DNA of 64,000 nt from Phocaeicola oris. GTDB lineage: Bacteria; Bacteroidota; Bacteroidia; Bacteroidales; Bacteroidaceae. Made by a program: the position numbers and the translations under genes. The DNA is taken from assembly GCF_021295095.1 (NCBI RefSeq), contig NZ_JAJLQX010000012.1, forward strand, positions 1 through 64,000, given 5' to 3'. Of this stretch, positions 36,664-44,961 are shown piece after piece. Every line of letters begins with the position of its first letter. Position 1 is the first letter of the stretch. Below the pieces are notes generated by a model. It did no database searches and had not been told where the DNA came from. It saw only the letters and a list, made by a program, of their open reading frames with translations.

Positions 36664-37094
36664 TTAACGTATGTTCGATGAAATAACAGAAGAGTCATGT
36701 AGAAGCCTACAAAGGTAGAATAAGCCGTTATAGTATGTTTAAACTGTGTTTTTACCTTTTTATCAGGTTCGTTAAAATACTCACAAAGAGATTAGTCAAA
36801 GTAATCCGTATGAATTACTCAACTCATACGTATAATTCATTTGTTTCACACTAGTGAAACGAGCGAATCACATCTGTGAAACAAGTGAATCACATTTGTG
36901 AAACAAGTGAATCACATCTGTGAAACGAAAAATACTTCTGATGAATATGGCAACTTATATGGTTTACTTTCTTTGTTTCTACGTATCGGAGTAGTAGTTG
37001 CATGTTATTGATTTCTCTAAAGATTTGTTTGTCTGTTTAAGTAGAAATAATGATACACAGCTTGTTTTATTTAGATTTGTCGAACTCATGTTAA
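36664..37094 (+). repeat. Intergenic repeat family, full-length copy F
   Basis: Its 431 bp lie between TTAACGTATGTTCGATGAAA (36664-36683) and the imperfect inverse GATTTGTCGAACTCATGTTA (37074-37093). The array is 36843-36926 (84 bp = 18+3x22), spacers acta, atct, attt and atct, with units GTGAAAC plus AAGTGAATCAC. Shared flank blocks with copy B include TTCGATGAAATAACAG, TTTTTATCAGGTTC, AAAGAGATTAGT, CAACTCATACGTATAAT on the left, and ACTTTCTTTGTT and GTCTGTTTAAG on the right. Confidence 0.85.
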
Positions 37095-37193
37095 TAAATT
37101 ATGTAATAATGATTTATAGTGAAGGGAGTGAAACGTGTTAATGAGAGCATCAGATTCTTAATTTTTCATTATTCATTATTCGTTATTTCCTTA

Positions 37194-37201
37194 TATCTTT
37201 G
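37194..37201 (+). promoter_or_regulatory. Bacteroides-type -7 box (TATCTTTG)
   Basis: It is an exact TAnnTTTG match 25 bp before the ATG at 37227. Confidence 0.6.
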
Positions 37202-37226
37202 TATTTTGTAAATAAAAAATAGAAAG

Positions 37227-38006
37227 ATGCCAACTGTTATTTATCCTTCTCCTATATTCGGACCTATTATGAGTCGGCGTTTGGGGGTGTCTTTGGGGAT
37301 CAATCTGTTGCCTGAAGATGGTAAGTTTTGTACGTTTAACTGCATTTATTGCGAGTGTGGATTTAATGAAGATCGTCGTCCGCGTCATCCGTTACCTACC
37401 CGTGAGGAAGTACGTGTGGCATTAGAAGCAAAGTTGAAAGAAATGCAAAGTAACGGGCCGACTCCGAACGTACTTACTTTTGCCGGAAATGGAGAACCGA
37501 CAGCCCATCCCGATTTTGCCGGTATCGTTGATGATGTTATTGCTTTACGGAATATTTATTTCCCCAATGCAAAAGTCAGCGTATTGAGTAATTCTACCAT
37601 GATTCATAAGCCCGATGTGTTTATTGCATTAAAAAAAGTTGATAACAATATATTGAAACTGGATACTATCGATTCCTCTTATATCTCATTAGTTGACCGT
37701 CCGTTGCAGTCGAATTATAATGTGAAGCAAGTTATTAATGATATGATTAACTTTAAAGGCCATGTTATTATTCAAACCATGTTCATGAAAGGTAAGTTTG
37801 GCGATAAGGACGTGGATAATACATCGGATAATTATGTTCTTCCTTGGTTGAATGCTGTACGGGCTATTGAGCCTCAGCAAGTTATGGTGTATACCATTGA
37901 TAGAGAAACCCCCGATGATGATTTGAAAAAAGCAACGCACGAGGAGCTCGACAGTATAGCGGAAAAAGTGCGGGCATTAGGTATTCCGTGCTCTGCATCG
38001 TATTAA
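37227..38006 (+). CDS. Radical SAM protein
   Basis: The protein has 259 residues. The [4Fe-4S] cluster cysteines are Cys35, Cys39 and Cys42 in CTFNCIYC, near the N-terminus. FAGNGEPTAHPDF supplies the SAM-binding GGE-like segment, and a later LPWLNAVRAIEPQQVMVYTI belongs to the same barrel. The family is often labelled MoaA/NifB-related or Fe-S oxidoreductase. No SPASM or second cluster is seen. The lipoprotein gene that starts 12 bp downstream offers no clear functional link. Confidence 0.9.
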   Translation: MPTVIYPSPIFGPIMSRRLGVSLGINLLPEDGKFCTFNCIYCECGFNEDRRPRHPLPTREEVRVALEAKLKEMQSNGPTPNVLTFAGNGEPTAHPDFAGIVDDVIALRNIYFPNAKVSVLSNSTMIHKPDVFIALKKVDNNILKLDTIDSSYISLVDRPLQSNYNVKQVINDMINFKGHVIIQTMFMKGKFGDKDVDNTSDNYVLPWLNAVRAIEPQQVMVYTIDRETPDDDLKKATHEELDSIAEKVRALGIPCSASY

Positions 38007-38018
38007 TAAGATAGAGCT

Positions 38019-39092
38019 ATGAAAAATTTTATTCATTTTTGTTTATTACTAATATGCTTGGTATTAGTATGTTGTACTCCATCAATCGAAAAGCGAAACG
38101 TTATAAACATCGGTCAGGAAGTTATTACTTCAGCTAAGGTACTGAAAGAGGAGCCATTAACTTTTATTGACAGCTTGAAAGATGCGAAGTTATGTTATGT
38201 TTATAAAGACAGCATTCTTATTGTGTTGAATAAAGGATTGGATAGTGAACATTTGGTTGACTTTTATAACCTGAATTCCGGACAATCTATTGCCAAACTC
38301 TATCATTTGGGTAATGGTGCCGACGGATTACTTTCAACAGAGGCAATAGTGAACCGAAATCTATTGATTCTCAATGACTCTATCATGTCACAGGTTGCGG
38401 CTTTGAATATAGATTCGGTGTTAAATAACTCGAAATATATTGTTCATCCGATTCAATATAGTAAGATTGGTGTTCGGAAAGCTGCTCCGTTCTATGATAA
38501 TATGTTGGTTGAGAATCCCGATTATTTTCATAATAAGGATATGCGAATTAATCAGGGTAAGTCACGCTTTCTCATTATGAAGCCCGGCGATAACTATACC
38601 ATGGACCGTTCGTATAAATATTATGTGAAAAATTTGTCAATAAACGGGCAGATATTGGTTAACGAAGATAAGGCGCGTATTATCTATGGTCAACTTTACG
38701 ACTCTCAGTTGGAAATATATAACTCAGAGCTTCAACTCATTCGTTCGGTAGTTGGTCCGGTGAATATTGCTCCGAAATATAATTTCAAAGGCGATGAGGG
38801 TTTTTATCGCATCATATTCAAGTTTCCCATTCCATACGCTTATCTGAATTGCACAGCCGATAACGAATACATTTATATGGTATATGCCGGAGCGAAGGTA
38901 AAGGAAGGTATGACCGTAAATGACTTACCCAATTGGATTTTGAAGTTTGATTGGGATGGAAACTATATAAGCAGTTATAAAATAAATAGATCCATTCAGT
39001 CGCTTACGAAGAGTGTTCAGGATGAATCTGCTTTTTATGCCACAATTTTAACCAATGGTCGGCCTGAGTTGGTCAAACTTAGCTTAAAATAA
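38019..39092 (+). CDS. Lipoprotein with predicted beta-propeller (BF3164-like)
   Basis: The protein has 357 residues. The N-terminus is a lipoprotein signal with lipobox LVCC (Cys at 19 or 20). The body repeats beta-strand motifs such as VDFYNLNSGQSIAKLYHLGN and LEIYNSELQLIRSVVGPVNI, as in the Bacteroides six-bladed propeller lipoproteins called BF3164/TolB-like. It is probably anchored in the outer membrane. The role is unknown. It starts 12 bp after the radical SAM gene and is likely cotranscribed. Confidence 0.75.
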   Translation: MKNFIHFCLLLICLVLVCCTPSIEKRNVINIGQEVITSAKVLKEEPLTFIDSLKDAKLCYVYKDSILIVLNKGLDSEHLVDFYNLNSGQSIAKLYHLGNGADGLLSTEAIVNRNLLILNDSIMSQVAALNIDSVLNNSKYIVHPIQYSKIGVRKAAPFYDNMLVENPDYFHNKDMRINQGKSRFLIMKPGDNYTMDRSYKYYVKNLSINGQILVNEDKARIIYGQLYDSQLEIYNSELQLIRSVVGPVNIAPKYNFKGDEGFYRIIFKFPIPYAYLNCTADNEYIYMVYAGAKVKEGMTVNDLPNWILKFDWDGNYISSYKINRSIQSLTKSVQDESAFYATILTNGRPELVKLSLK

Positions 39093-39303
39093 TTACTATC
39101 TTTTAGGGAAATAATTCCATAATAAATAATGTTTTGATTGAGAGTTTCTTCTTTAATTGGTAACTATACTTTTGTCTCTTTTTATTTGCGTTCATTAAGG
39201 AAAACAGTTACTTTATTTATAGAATCAATGTGTAGTTAAACTAACAACATGTAGTAGGTATTTATCATTGTTATTTCTTCTATTTTTTACTTATTTTTAG
39301 TTA

Positions 39304-39334
39304 TTGGTATATTTTTCTTTTCGAAATATTTTTG
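39304..39334 (+). promoter_or_regulatory. Bacteroides promoter for the porin-imelysin cluster
   Basis: TTGG at 39304-39307, then 19 bp, then TATTTTTG at 39327-39334. The ATG is at 39356. The upstream frame starting at 39332 overlaps the box and is rejected. Confidence 0.6.
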
Positions 39335-39355
39335 CAAGGAAAAAATACTGTAAAA

Positions 39356-40696
39356 ATGAGAAAAAGAATTGTATTAATATTAAGTTTGATATGGTGTATT
39401 TCTTCTTTTAGTTTTGCTCAAAAAACGGAAAGTCTTTATGGGGATGATGAAGTTAATGAGAGCAAAGAGATTAAACAACAAATATCAAAATATAATTTAA
39501 AATCACGCTTAACCGTTGGTGGCTATGGTGAAGTTGCTTTTACTCGAGAGTTTTTTAGTGATAATGTGTACAGGTATAGTAAACCAGGTCAATATAAGCA
39601 TGATCCGAGCCATGGAAAGTTTGACATTCCTCATGCTGTTATCTATTTGAATTATGATTTTGGACGTGGTTGGACAATGGGTACTGAAATTGAATTTGAA
39701 CATGGAGGTACCGGTACAGCATACGAAAAAGAATTTGAAGAGAGTGGTGAGTGGGAACAGGAAGTAGAGAAAGGCGGTGAAGTAGAATTGGAACAGTTTT
39801 GGTTGCAAAAGTCTTTTTCCCGTTTATTAAATATAAAGGTAGGACATATTGTTGTTCCAGTCGGCGGACTGAATAATTCTCATGAACCTTTGAATTTCTT
39901 TACTGTTTATCGTCCTGAAGGTGAATATACTATTCTTCCAAGTACATGGCACCAAACGGGTATAAGTTTATGGGGAAGATCAAAGAAATGGAGATATGAA
40001 GTTCAGTTTCTTCCAGGGCTAAATGCCATGTATTTTACACGTGACAAATGGATTCATAAAGGAGCAGGTACAGCCCTTGAATTTGAAGTTGCAAATAAAT
40101 ATGCCGGAATGATTCGCATAGATAATTATTCTATTCCGGGTTTGAGAATGGGTATTTCTGGATATTATGGACATAGCATTGATAATGCATTAACTCGTGA
40201 CGCAAATGGTACAGCAAGTAAACTAAAAGGCGCTGTGGCTATAGGTACATTCGACTTTACCTATAAAGGATATAACTGGATTATTCGCGGTAATGCAGAT
40301 TATGGACATTTAGGTGATGCTGTTTCTGTTTATAATTTACCGGGCCGCCAAACAAAAACAAGTCCGTATTCGTCTGATCATGTTGGAAAGAATGCGTTAG
40401 CTTATGGCATTGAAGCAGGTTATGATATCTTTTCTCAAATACATTCTTTAAGAGAAAAAGAGCAAAAGATGTACATATTTGGAAGATATGAATATTATGA
40501 TTCTTATGTTCCAAACAGAAATTCACAACCGGAATATCCTTATACCGATAAAAACAGGATAGCTGTTGGATTGAACTATTTCCCTTTACCCCAGATAGTT
40601 GTAAAGGGAGAATATTCTTATCGATTTTTAAAGAGTCGGTATAATAACGAACCTTCTGTTTCATTAGGAATAGCATATCAAGGTTTCTTTTTTTAA
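39356..40696 (+). CDS. Outer-membrane porin-like protein of the imelysin cluster
   Basis: The protein has about 446 residues, signal peptide ending SFSFAQ. The body is an amphipathic beta-barrel (RLTVGGYGEVAFTREF, IPHAVIYLNYDFGRGWTMGT, NIKVGHIVVPVGGLNNSHEP), resembling phosphate-selective porin O/P or DUF3570-like barrels. An acidic stretch at about 125-155 (EKEFEESGEWEQEVEKGGEV) could be an external, metal-attracting loop. The C-terminus ends in Phe. It is the first gene of a five-gene co-directional cluster, 36 bp before the first imelysin, so a role as the outer-membrane channel for that system is likely. Confidence 0.8.
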   Translation: MRKRIVLILSLIWCISSFSFAQKTESLYGDDEVNESKEIKQQISKYNLKSRLTVGGYGEVAFTREFFSDNVYRYSKPGQYKHDPSHGKFDIPHAVIYLNYDFGRGWTMGTEIEFEHGGTGTAYEKEFEESGEWEQEVEKGGEVELEQFWLQKSFSRLLNIKVGHIVVPVGGLNNSHEPLNFFTVYRPEGEYTILPSTWHQTGISLWGRSKKWRYEVQFLPGLNAMYFTRDKWIHKGAGTALEFEVANKYAGMIRIDNYSIPGLRMGISGYYGHSIDNALTRDANGTASKLKGAVAIGTFDFTYKGYNWIIRGNADYGHLGDAVSVYNLPGRQTKTSPYSSDHVGKNALAYGIEAGYDIFSQIHSLREKEQKMYIFGRYEYYDSYVPNRNSQPEYPYTDKNRIAVGLNYFPLPQIVVKGEYSYRFLKSRYNNEPSVSLGIAYQGFFF

Positions 40697-40732
40697 TTAA
40701 TGTTGAAAATTTTATTTTAATAATTAATAAGT

Positions 40733-41986
40733 ATGAAAACATATTTCAATTTACTTGGACTTGTAGTTATTGTATTGACTACATTGTTTAGCATGTCATC
40801 TTGTGATAAAAATAATGATGATCCTATTAACGAGAATGAGTTATCGGCTGGTGATAAATTGCTGCAACAAGTTTTAGTTCAGAATGTTGATGGAACTATT
40901 AACCCTATTTACCAAGCTTTAGCTGCTGATTGTTCAAATTTATACGATGAAATGAAAGTTATTCGTTCTGCAGCTGCTACTAAATCCGTTACTCAAGACA
41001 TGGTTAATTCAGCTTGTACAAGTTGGAAAAAAGCTCGTGCTAATTATGAGTTAAGTGAGGCTTTTCTGATGGGTGCTGCCGCTGATTTTAGTATTGATCC
41101 ACATATTGATTCTTGGCCACTTGATCTTGATCAGCTTTGGACATTGCTAAGTAGTACAAATATGGTAAATAAATTAGATGGTGATGATGGTCCTGAATAT
41201 GCTAATACAAACTTAGGTCAAAATTTATTAGGATTTCATGGAGTAGAATTTATTCTTTTCCGTGACGGTTCGCCAAGACCTGCATCAGAATTTAACGGAT
41301 ATGATTCTTATAATAAGGATGGTTTGGATTTCACTTCATTTTCTGGAGAATATGAAATGGTTTATGCTTTAGCAGTTTGCGGTGATTTACGTAATAGTTG
41401 TTATCGTTTGGAAACTTCTTGGAATGAAAAAGCTCCGGCAGCTCATTTTTCGGTAATGAGTGATTTGGAGTGGTCAACTACTTTAACAAGTGGTAATTCT
41501 TATGGAAAAAACATGAAAATTTCTGGTGAAGCCGGTAGTACTTATTCAAGTGTTAGAAATGCGGCAAGTGCTGTACTTGTAGGTGATGGTGGCGCAGCAG
41601 GTATTGCCGATGAGGTTGGAAATGTAAAGATTGGCAATCCTTATACAGGTAAGGATATCAATTATATTGAATCACCTTATAGTTATAATTCTTTAACAGA
41701 CTTCTATGATAATATTGAAAGTATAAGGAATATATGGATGGGAGGTTCTTTAGGAAACAGAGTTTCCGGTATTTCTTTTTCTGTTTACTTTGCCAAATAT
41801 AATACAGCAATTGGTCAACGTGTAGAAAAAGCTATGGACAATGCTCAGTCGGCTATTAATGCTATTCCGAAACCATTTGTTAAGAACTATACAAGTTCAC
41901 AATGCGCGACAGCAATGTCTGCGTGTACAGAATTGGTTAATGCATTAAATGCAGCTAATGATTATATACAAAGTTCGAAGGATTGA
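40733..41986 (+). CDS. Imelysin-family (peptidase M75-like) lipoprotein 1
   Basis: The protein has 417 residues, lipoprotein signal with lipobox SMSSC. The imelysin GxHxxE motif is Gly167-Phe-His169-Gly-Val-Glu172, and the helical bundle repeats are visible (SWKKARANYELSEAFLMGAA, IDSWPLDLDQLW). Imelysin-type proteins such as IrpA, ICMP and EfeO are linked to iron uptake, and peptidase activity is not generally supported. Here a porin precedes it and a di-heme protein follows it at 103 bp, fitting a periplasmic or surface iron-handling complex. A second, diverged imelysin lies two genes on. Confidence 0.9.
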   Translation: MKTYFNLLGLVVIVLTTLFSMSSCDKNNDDPINENELSAGDKLLQQVLVQNVDGTINPIYQALAADCSNLYDEMKVIRSAAATKSVTQDMVNSACTSWKKARANYELSEAFLMGAAADFSIDPHIDSWPLDLDQLWTLLSSTNMVNKLDGDDGPEYANTNLGQNLLGFHGVEFILFRDGSPRPASEFNGYDSYNKDGLDFTSFSGEYEMVYALAVCGDLRNSCYRLETSWNEKAPAAHFSVMSDLEWSTTLTSGNSYGKNMKISGEAGSTYSSVRNAASAVLVGDGGAAGIADEVGNVKIGNPYTGKDINYIESPYSYNSLTDFYDNIESIRNIWMGGSLGNRVSGISFSVYFAKYNTAIGQRVEKAMDNAQSAINAIPKPFVKNYTSSQCATAMSACTELVNALNAANDYIQSSKD

Positions 41987-42089
41987 TAATAGAGGATTAT
42001 AATCATTTGTAGATTAAGATTAAATACTAAATAACAACGATAGGGAGTAATAAAGAACTGCTTCTTTTAGGTGCAAAAATATCTAAATT

Positions 42090-43799
42090 ATGAAAATGAA
42101 GTTTGTAAACAAAATGCTTCTATTAGGAATGTTATCTGTCGGATTGTTTGCTTGTAGTGATGATAAAGAGGATAATACTAAAAGCAATACGATAAATGGA
42201 GAAACAGGGGAAGCTAATGATGTATTTACTAAGGCAGAATGGTATCCGGGAGGAGAATTAGGAACAACAAGCAATGAACAGGGTTGCTACTCGAATCCTT
42301 CCCCTTATGTAGAGAACAATGGAATGTATATGAACTTTAAAAAAGGAGAGACTTTCTTCGAGAATGATTATACATTGAATACTTTTCCTCGAAGAGGATT
42401 AGGGCCGGCTTGGATTCGTCCGGGCTGTTTATATTGTCATCCTTCGTATGGACATGGTAAACGTCAGACAACTTATAATGCTGATATGCAGGGTAATGGT
42501 TATCTGTTGGTAGTATACCATCCAACTGCTGGTACAACTTCTCAAGGTGTATCTTATGCTGCTAACAGTTATATAACGGAAGTAACAGGTATGCCTCAAA
42601 CGCGGGCAATGTCTCCTTTTCTTCCTCCTATTGATGAGAGTGGAATTCATATTCAATGGTTAAATGCTACAGATGAACATAATAACACTTTTCCTGACGG
42701 TGAGACATATTCGTTAATCTATCCGGAAGTAACAATAGATGAGTCGGCTTTTAATACAAACCCAAAGCCGGAGAATTATGAAGTTCGTCTGGAATCAACT
42801 ATTGGAGTATATGGTTCAGCTTTACTTGATGCCATTTCAGATGATTCTTTAAAAGATCAATATGCGAAGGAAGCTCCTTATGTTTCTTTAAATCCTGCTA
42901 TGTGGGATAAAACTTCAAATGATTGGGCACCTTCTGCTTGGTATACTTTAGCTGATGGTGCCAAGAGAATAAAGAAATTTACTTATGCTTTGACTCGTGG
43001 ATCGTTACAAGATGGTCCTGGTGCAAATGCTATTTGGAATATTACGAATGTAACTCGTTCCGATCGTCATTATCTTTATAGTACTAAGGCTTGGGCAAAA
43101 GCTATGTCTGAAGAAGAAAGTGTTATTTCTACTATTCAGAATAGTGGTTCTGCCAAAACTTCTTTACTTCATCCATATTATGCTGATGGTAGTAAAGACA
43201 GTATCAGTTATATGGTTAATAAACTTCTTGGTTTGAATACAAAAGCTGATGCTGATGAATATGCTAAGCATTTTGTTTCTAATGGTCAGGAAGAAATGAG
43301 TGATGCTGATTATTATGATTTTATGGTTTGGCATAGAGGTCTGGCTGTTCCTATGGCTCGCGATTTGAATAAAAAGCAAGTTCAAAAGGGCAAGCAATTA
43401 TTTGCTGAAATGGGTTGTGCTACTTGTCATCGTCCTTCATGGGAGACAGGTAACGATGATTATTGGAAAGATGCTGTTGTTAAAGGTCAAGGTGAACTTC
43501 CAACTTATGCGCATCAAACCATTTGGCCTTATACTGATATGATTCAGCATAAATTACACATGATCAATGATATTCGCACCGGATGGTGCCGTACAACTCC
43601 GCTTTGGGGGCGTGGACTTTCAGAGCAAGAAACCGGTGCTTCCGATCGTTTGCACGATTGCCGTGCTCGTAATGTTATTGAGGCTATTATGTGGCACGGT
43701 TACAGTTCAGAGAGTGATGCATATACAGCTTCACAGAAATTCTATAATCTTTCTAAAGAAGATCGTGATGCAGTAGTTGCGTTTATCGATGCTATTTAA
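42090..43799 (+). CDS. Di-heme c-type oxidoreductase lipoprotein (DUF1111 family)
   Basis: The protein has 569 residues. The lipobox Cys22 is in GLFACSDD. Two c-type heme sites are present: Cys113-x-x-Cys116-His117 (GCLYCHPS) and Cys443-x-x-Cys446-His447 (GCATCHRP). Between and after them are family segments such as RKQTTYN-like text and TDMIQHKLHMINDI, TPLWGRGLS and HDCRARNVIEAIMWHGY. The family resembles di-heme peroxidases of the MauG/CcpA group. Placed between two imelysins it may oxidise or reduce iron during uptake, as EfeB acts with EfeO, although EfeB uses a different heme type. It needs the cytochrome c assembly protein encoded at 44962. Confidence 0.9.
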   Translation: MKMKFVNKMLLLGMLSVGLFACSDDKEDNTKSNTINGETGEANDVFTKAEWYPGGELGTTSNEQGCYSNPSPYVENNGMYMNFKKGETFFENDYTLNTFPRRGLGPAWIRPGCLYCHPSYGHGKRQTTYNADMQGNGYLLVVYHPTAGTTSQGVSYAANSYITEVTGMPQTRAMSPFLPPIDESGIHIQWLNATDEHNNTFPDGETYSLIYPEVTIDESAFNTNPKPENYEVRLESTIGVYGSALLDAISDDSLKDQYAKEAPYVSLNPAMWDKTSNDWAPSAWYTLADGAKRIKKFTYALTRGSLQDGPGANAIWNITNVTRSDRHYLYSTKAWAKAMSEEESVISTIQNSGSAKTSLLHPYYADGSKDSISYMVNKLLGLNTKADADEYAKHFVSNGQEEMSDADYYDFMVWHRGLAVPMARDLNKKQVQKGKQLFAEMGCATCHRPSWETGNDDYWKDAVVKGQGELPTYAHQTIWPYTDMIQHKLHMINDIRTGWCRTTPLWGRGLSEQETGASDRLHDCRARNVIEAIMWHGYSSESDAYTASQKFYNLSKEDRDAVVAFIDAI

Positions 43800-43814
43800 C
43801 TGTTAATTAATATA

Positions 43815-43857
43815 TGTCCACAAAAAGTTGTCTTATAAAAGCTACTTTTTGTGGACA
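43815..43857 (+). terminator. Perfect 13-bp hairpin between the di-heme and second imelysin genes
   Basis: TGTCCACAAAAAG at 43815-43827 pairs fully with CTTTTTGTGGACA at 43845-43857 across a 17-base loop. It starts 16 bp after the stop of the di-heme gene and ends 14 bp before the ATG at 43872. The 3' side is not followed by a long T run, so it may be an attenuator, an RNA-stabilising hairpin or a weak terminator. Confidence 0.6.
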
Positions 43858-43871
43858 TTCTTATCATTAAT

Positions 43872-44945
43872 ATGAAATTAAAATTATTTTTTCTGTGTTT
43901 CTTTATTTTCTCTTTATGTGTATTATCGTGTAATAATAACGAAGAAAAGATACCTATAACTAACGAAATCAATCTTAATGATGTTTTGATTCAAGTAGTA
44001 GATGCTACTATAAATCCTATTCATGATAAGCTTATGACAAAAGTTGATGAACTTTTTGTTCAGCTTACTTTAATGAAAAAGGATAAAACTCAAGATAATG
44101 TTAATAAAGCGTGTAGTATATTTCTTGAAGCCAGGGCTCTATATGAATTAACAGAGGCATTCCAATTGGGACCTAATTCTTTTAATAGCGTTGATGCTAA
44201 TATCAATTCTTGGCCTATGGACTATGATGAATATAATAATCACGTTGCTAATGGCGGACAAACTATTGATAAAGACGGGGCCATGAATATAGACGCTTTA
44301 TCTTCAAGTGTGAAAGGTTTTCATGCTATTGAATATGTTCTTTTTCGGGAAGGAAAAAATCGTAATATTAATGATATAACTGATATAGAAATGAGTTATG
44401 CGCTTGGAGTAAGCCATTATATATGTGATGAATTTAGTGTTGTTGTTAAAGGTTGGAATAGTGGTGATAAACCTTTTAAACAGAATTTCTATTCTATAGG
44501 CCAAAGTAATAGTATTTATAAAACGGTTAAAGCAGCGTCGGAGGCAATATTAATTGGAGATTCCGGATGTGCTGGAATATCTGATGAAATAGCATATATC
44601 AAGCTTGGTGAACCTTATAATAAAAATAGTTATCATTATATTGAATCACCTCATAGTTATACTTCTATAGAAGATTTGGAATATAATCTTCAAGGAATAG
44701 AATGTATATGGTATGGTGGTTATGATAACTTACGTAATGAAAATAAAAGTTTTCATGCGTGGTTTATAAAGAAGAATATTGAAATTTGTAAGTTGGTTGA
44801 AGACGCAATAGAGAATGCTAAAGTTGAGATAAAGAAAATACCTGCGCCGTTTGTATATAATTATAATAATTCGCAAGTAGGAAATGCTATAAATGCTTGT
44901 AATAATCTTACTGAAGCACTTGAAAAAGCGATAGAATATATGTAA
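43872..44945 (+). CDS. Imelysin-family lipoprotein 2
   Basis: The protein has about 357 residues. The ATG at 43872 gives a lipoprotein signal (KLFFLCFFIFSLCVLSC). The earlier in-frame ATG at 43851 falls inside the hairpin and is rejected. The GxHxxE motif is Gly149-Phe-His151-Ala-Ile-Glu154. It aligns with the first imelysin through INSWPMDYDEYNNHV, the YIESPHSYTS segment (YIESPYSYNS in the first) and the closing IPAPFVYNYNNSQVGNAINA. It is some 60 residues shorter. Two imelysins flanking one di-heme protein suggest a divided labour, such as two binding stages. Confidence 0.88.
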   Translation: MKLKLFFLCFFIFSLCVLSCNNNEEKIPITNEINLNDVLIQVVDATINPIHDKLMTKVDELFVQLTLMKKDKTQDNVNKACSIFLEARALYELTEAFQLGPNSFNSVDANINSWPMDYDEYNNHVANGGQTIDKDGAMNIDALSSSVKGFHAIEYVLFREGKNRNINDITDIEMSYALGVSHYICDEFSVVVKGWNSGDKPFKQNFYSIGQSNSIYKTVKAASEAILIGDSGCAGISDEIAYIKLGEPYNKNSYHYIESPHSYTSIEDLEYNLQGIECIWYGGYDNLRNENKSFHAWFIKKNIEICKLVEDAIENAKVEIKKIPAPFVYNYNNSQVGNAINACNNLTEALEKAIEYM

Positions 44946-44961
44946 AGGAAAAGCATATCGT

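Larger units (their letters stand above)
36395..37226. other. Intergenic region with repeat copy F
   Basis: This is 832 bp without a gene. After about 260 bp of featureless AT-rich DNA comes full-length repeat copy F. The last 30 bp hold the -7 box of the radical SAM gene. Confidence 0.6.

Noticed and set aside
40281-40742. 153-residue minus-strand frame over the end of the porin gene
   Set aside because: It is antisense to a clear barrel C-terminus and is low-complexity; judged a shadow.
40733-41986. Labelling imelysin proteins as active M75 peptidases
   Set aside because: The GxHxxE motif is present, but the HxxE zinc-protease role is not supported for the family, and context favours iron handling.
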